Shown here piece after piece: positions 62,138-64,000 of a stretch of 64,000 nt of DNA (position 1 is its first letter; each line of letters opens with the position of its first letter). The translations under genes and the position numbers were made by a program. The notes under the pieces are model-generated. The model searched no databases. It saw only the letters and a program-made list of their open reading frames with translations, and had not been told where the DNA came from. The DNA is taken from contig JAQWSU010000022.1 in assembly GCA_029243025.1 (NCBI GenBank), positions 62,001 to 126,000 of the forward strand. The letters are read 5' to 3'. The stretch comes from Pirellulaceae bacterium. Its GTDB lineage: Bacteria; Planctomycetota; Planctomycetia; Pirellulales; Pirellulaceae.

Positions 62138-63178
62138 GTGCGCGCGATCGTCTTCGAACAATTTCAACAACCATTGCAAGTTTGTGACGTGCTGGATCCA
62201 ACACCGCCCGCCGACGGTGTTGTGATTTCTGTTGCTGCCAGCGGTCTTTGCCGGAGTGATTGGCATGGTTGGATGGGACACGATCCGGATATTCAGCTGC
62301 CGCATGTGCCGGGACATGAATTTGCCGGCCGGGTTGCAGAGGTTGGGCCTGAGGTGACACGATGGCGGGTCGGTGATCGTGTCACGGTGCCGTTTTGCGT
62401 CGGATGTGGTGCCTGTGAGACCTGTCTACAAGGTGACCTGCAGATTTGTGATCACTATTTTCAACCGGGTTTCACAGCCTGGGGGGCGTTCGCAGAATAT
62501 GTTGCGATTCCTCACGCTGATCTAAATCTTGTTCAACTCCCAGAGGAATTGGCCTTTGACGCGGCGGCCAGTTTGGGCTGCCGAATGGTGACGGCCTTCC
62601 GTGCCGTCGTTGATCAAGGACGGCTTCAACCTGACCAATGGATTGCTATATTCGGCTGTGGTGGGGTTGGACTCTCGGCGGTGATGATCGCGAAGAGCTT
62701 GGGAGCGAAGGTCATTGGGATCGATGTCCAACCGTCTGCTTTGCAAATGGCTGCCCAATTCGGGGCGGATTACATGATTGACCCCGCCAACGAGGATCCT
62801 GTCGATGCGATTCGCGACCTGGTGCCGGCTGGTGTTTCCGTGACAATCGATGCCTTGGGCCGTGCGGATATTTGCTGCCAAGCGATTGCCGCTCTGCGCA
62901 AACGTGGCCGGCATGTCCAGGTGGGTTTGTTGGCTGGAGCGGAAGTGTCATTGTCTTTGGATCAAGTGATCGCGAAAGAGCTTGAGCTGTTAGGAAGTCA
63001 CGGAATGTCTGCCCAAGCATACGGACCATTGCTCGAGATGATTGCGTGCGGGAAACTTCACCCCGAGCGATTGATTGCGGAAAAAGCCCGCCTCGATGAT
63101 CTTCCCCGACTGCTGCCCCGCATGGGACGAAATCAGCACCACGGGATCACCGTCATTGAATTGACGCAGTCGGATTGA
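62138..63178 (+). CDS. Zinc-dependent alcohol dehydrogenase
   Basis: The 346-residue protein is a medium-chain dehydrogenase with both zinc sites: catalytic ligands in GLCRSDWHGWMGHD and GHEFAGRVAEVG, and the structural site CVGCGACETCLQGDLQIC. The Rossmann motif IFGCGGVGLSAV binds NAD(P). It probably oxidises an alcohol or reduces an aldehyde; the substrate is unknown. The GTG at 62138 is preferred because GAAGGAG (62124-62130) lies seven bases upstream. It may be co-transcribed with ygfZ, whose stop is 27 bp away. fabI is convergent downstream. Confidence 0.9.
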   Translation: MRAIVFEQFQQPLQVCDVLDPTPPADGVVISVAASGLCRSDWHGWMGHDPDIQLPHVPGHEFAGRVAEVGPEVTRWRVGDRVTVPFCVGCGACETCLQGDLQICDHYFQPGFTAWGAFAEYVAIPHADLNLVQLPEELAFDAAASLGCRMVTAFRAVVDQGRLQPDQWIAIFGCGGVGLSAVMIAKSLGAKVIGIDVQPSALQMAAQFGADYMIDPANEDPVDAIRDLVPAGVSVTIDALGRADICCQAIAALRKRGRHVQVGLLAGAEVSLSLDQVIAKELELLGSHGMSAQAYGPLLEMIACGKLHPERLIAEKARLDDLPRLLPRMGRNQHHGITVIELTQSD

Positions 63179-63237
63179 CGTTGTTTTGTGTCGGACCGCA
63201 GCTTCGTTTTACGACCGGAACAAGGTTGTTCGAAAAC

Positions 63238-64000
63238 CTACTTATTGGCATCCATCACCCGCTGAACAATCGACGCGTCAAAGTAGTTGATCGACATGCC
63301 GGCGTCCACCACGATTTGTTGGGCATTGATGCCACTCGATCGGGGGCTGAGTAGGAATGCGGCCGTGTTTGCCGCCTCGCCGGTTTGCACGGCCTTGCCA
63401 CGTGGGATTACTTGTTCGGCAAACAGGTAGGCGTCTACGTATCCCGGGATCCCTGCTGAGGCACTGGTCTTGAGCAGTCCGGGGGCGACTGCGTTAAAAC
63501 GCACTTGCGAAAACTGACTAAATGACTTCGCCAAGAATGCGAGCGATGAATCCAGAGCTGCTTTGACGGGTGCCATGAAACCGTAGTTTTCGCTCGCCAT
63601 CCGAGTTGTTGAAATCGAGACGGTGACGACCGAAGCATCCTGGCTGAATAGGTCCTTAAATGCATTGGCAATTGCAATCAGTGAGTAGCAGGAAACGTCA
63701 ATCGTACGAAGGAACTGTGCTTTTCCCGTTTCGTGGAATGGTTTCATGCCGCCGGAGTAGTCGGCGAATGCGATGGAATGCAGGAGACCGTCAACCTGTG
63801 GATGCTGCTGTTCAATCTGAGTTTTTACCGCGGCAATTTGCTGCTCGGACTCGACATCGCAGACATAGATATCGGATTCCGGGAAGAGCTTTGAAACCGC
63901 TTCGCGCCGTTGCTCGGAACGAACCACGTAAACGACATTCGCGCCAGCCGCTGCGACGCACTTGCCGACATGATAAGCGACGCTTTTTCGATTCGCGACA
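63238..64000 (-). CDS. fabI: Enoyl-ACP reductase FabI-like (N-terminus cut by window edge)
   Basis: About 253 codons are in the window and the start lies beyond the right edge; the frame enters at 63999. The first visible residues, [20 protein letters not shown], are the FabI-type cofactor loop. [11 protein letters not shown] and the Tyr-x6-Lys of YGFMAPVK follow, with [15 protein letters not shown] and the C-terminal [13 protein letters not shown]. FabI reduces enoyl-ACP in the last step of fatty acid elongation. A GTG at 63927 would make a shorter frame but lacks the glycine-rich start, so it is not the real start. It is convergent with the alcohol dehydrogenase. Confidence 0.88.
   Translation of the reverse strand, partial: VANRKSVAYHVGKCVAAAGANVVYVVRSEQRREAVSKLFPESDIYVCDVESEQQIAAVKTQIEQQHPQVDGLLHSIAFADYSGGMKPFHETGKAQFLRTIDVSCYSLIAIANAFKDLFSQDASVVTVSISTTRMASENYGFMAPVKAALDSSLAFLAKSFSQFSQVRFNAVAPGLLKTSASAGIPGYVDAYLFAEQVIPRGKAVQTGEAANTAAFLLSPRSSGINAQQIVVDAGMSINYFDASIVQRVMDANK

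Noticed and set aside
63238-63927. FabI starting at the GTG at 63927
   Set aside because: Codons upstream to the window edge encode the conserved cofactor loop, so the real start lies outside the window.

Overview
The window looks like a chromosomal stretch of a planctomycete, most likely of the Pirellula/Rhodopirellula type. The evidence is lineage-typical protein architecture: a PVC-type dehydrogenase ending in a CxxCH heme domain (18408-21365); two large secreted proteins with the LExRxLLA-type N-terminal motif and dockerin-like C-termini (11720-14404 and 50549-52570); a VWA protein with a secretin-N-like domain (4981-8940); many lipoproteins; and weak or missing Shine-Dalgarno sites before many genes. 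There are no rRNA or tRNA genes, IS elements, prophage genes or CRISPR arrays that I can support. Both ends cut a gene: a GlcD-like FAD oxidase at the left edge and a FabI-type enoyl reductase at the right edge.

Layout. 1-5 kb: GlcD-like oxidase, L-2-hydroxyglutarate oxidase and a thiamine-binding protein on the minus strand, then a C-terminal processing protease and tsaD on the plus strand. 5-14.4 kb: cell-surface or secreted proteins (VWA/Gly-Met protein, FG-GAP/dockerin protein), a Tat-exported sugar isomerase-like protein and a TIGR03032 protein. 15-18.3 kb: a RegB/RegA-type redox two-component system followed at once by a sigma-70 family factor, with a near-perfect palindrome between regB and regA that fits the known RegA box. 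18.4-27.8 kb: the CxxCH dehydrogenase, a GNAT enzyme, and a run of recO, a BamD-like TPR protein, lptE, folP, a zinc-ribbon membrane protein and an HD phosphohydrolase. 27.8-36 kb: a redox-dead thioredoxin-like lipoprotein, aspS, miaA, hisE-hisG and two secreted proteins of unknown role. 36.3-42.3 kb: a small conserved-looking protein, xerC, two divergently transcribed response regulators, and sucCD behind a strong sigma-70 promoter. 42.7-50.5 kb: a small lipoprotein, mnmE, a yidC with an inserted PDZ-like segment, two related phosphoesterases and a bile-acid:Na+ symporter family protein. 50.5-64 kb: a lamin-tail/dockerin protein, the fused dehydrogenase-ketosynthase, a VOC protein, a three-module lipoprotein, a LarA-like protein, ygfZ, a zinc alcohol dehydrogenase and partial fabI.

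The most unusual gene is at 53220-56546. A single 1108-residue polypeptide carries, in order, a 2-oxoacid dehydrogenase E1-alpha domain, an E1-beta domain, a lipoyl domain with its acceptor lysine, and a KAS III (FabH-like) ketosynthase with an intact Cys-His-Asn triad. There is no E2 acyltransferase core and no E3. The simplest reading is an enzyme that decarboxylates a 2-oxoacid, holds the acyl group on its own lipoyl arm and passes it to its own ketosynthase to start a carbon chain. A pair of CTGTACA sites exactly 20 bp apart lies just upstream.

Other points worth a second look are the RegBA-sigma cassette with its putative operator; two unlinked thioredoxin-like lipoproteins that both carry HPxS where CPPC should be; a LarA-fold protein that has lost the nickel-pincer attachment lysine and both catalytic histidines; a PDZ-like insertion in YidC; and an exact 17-bp tandem duplication placed against the sucD start codon. 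All functional statements come from reading motifs by eye; no database search was possible.
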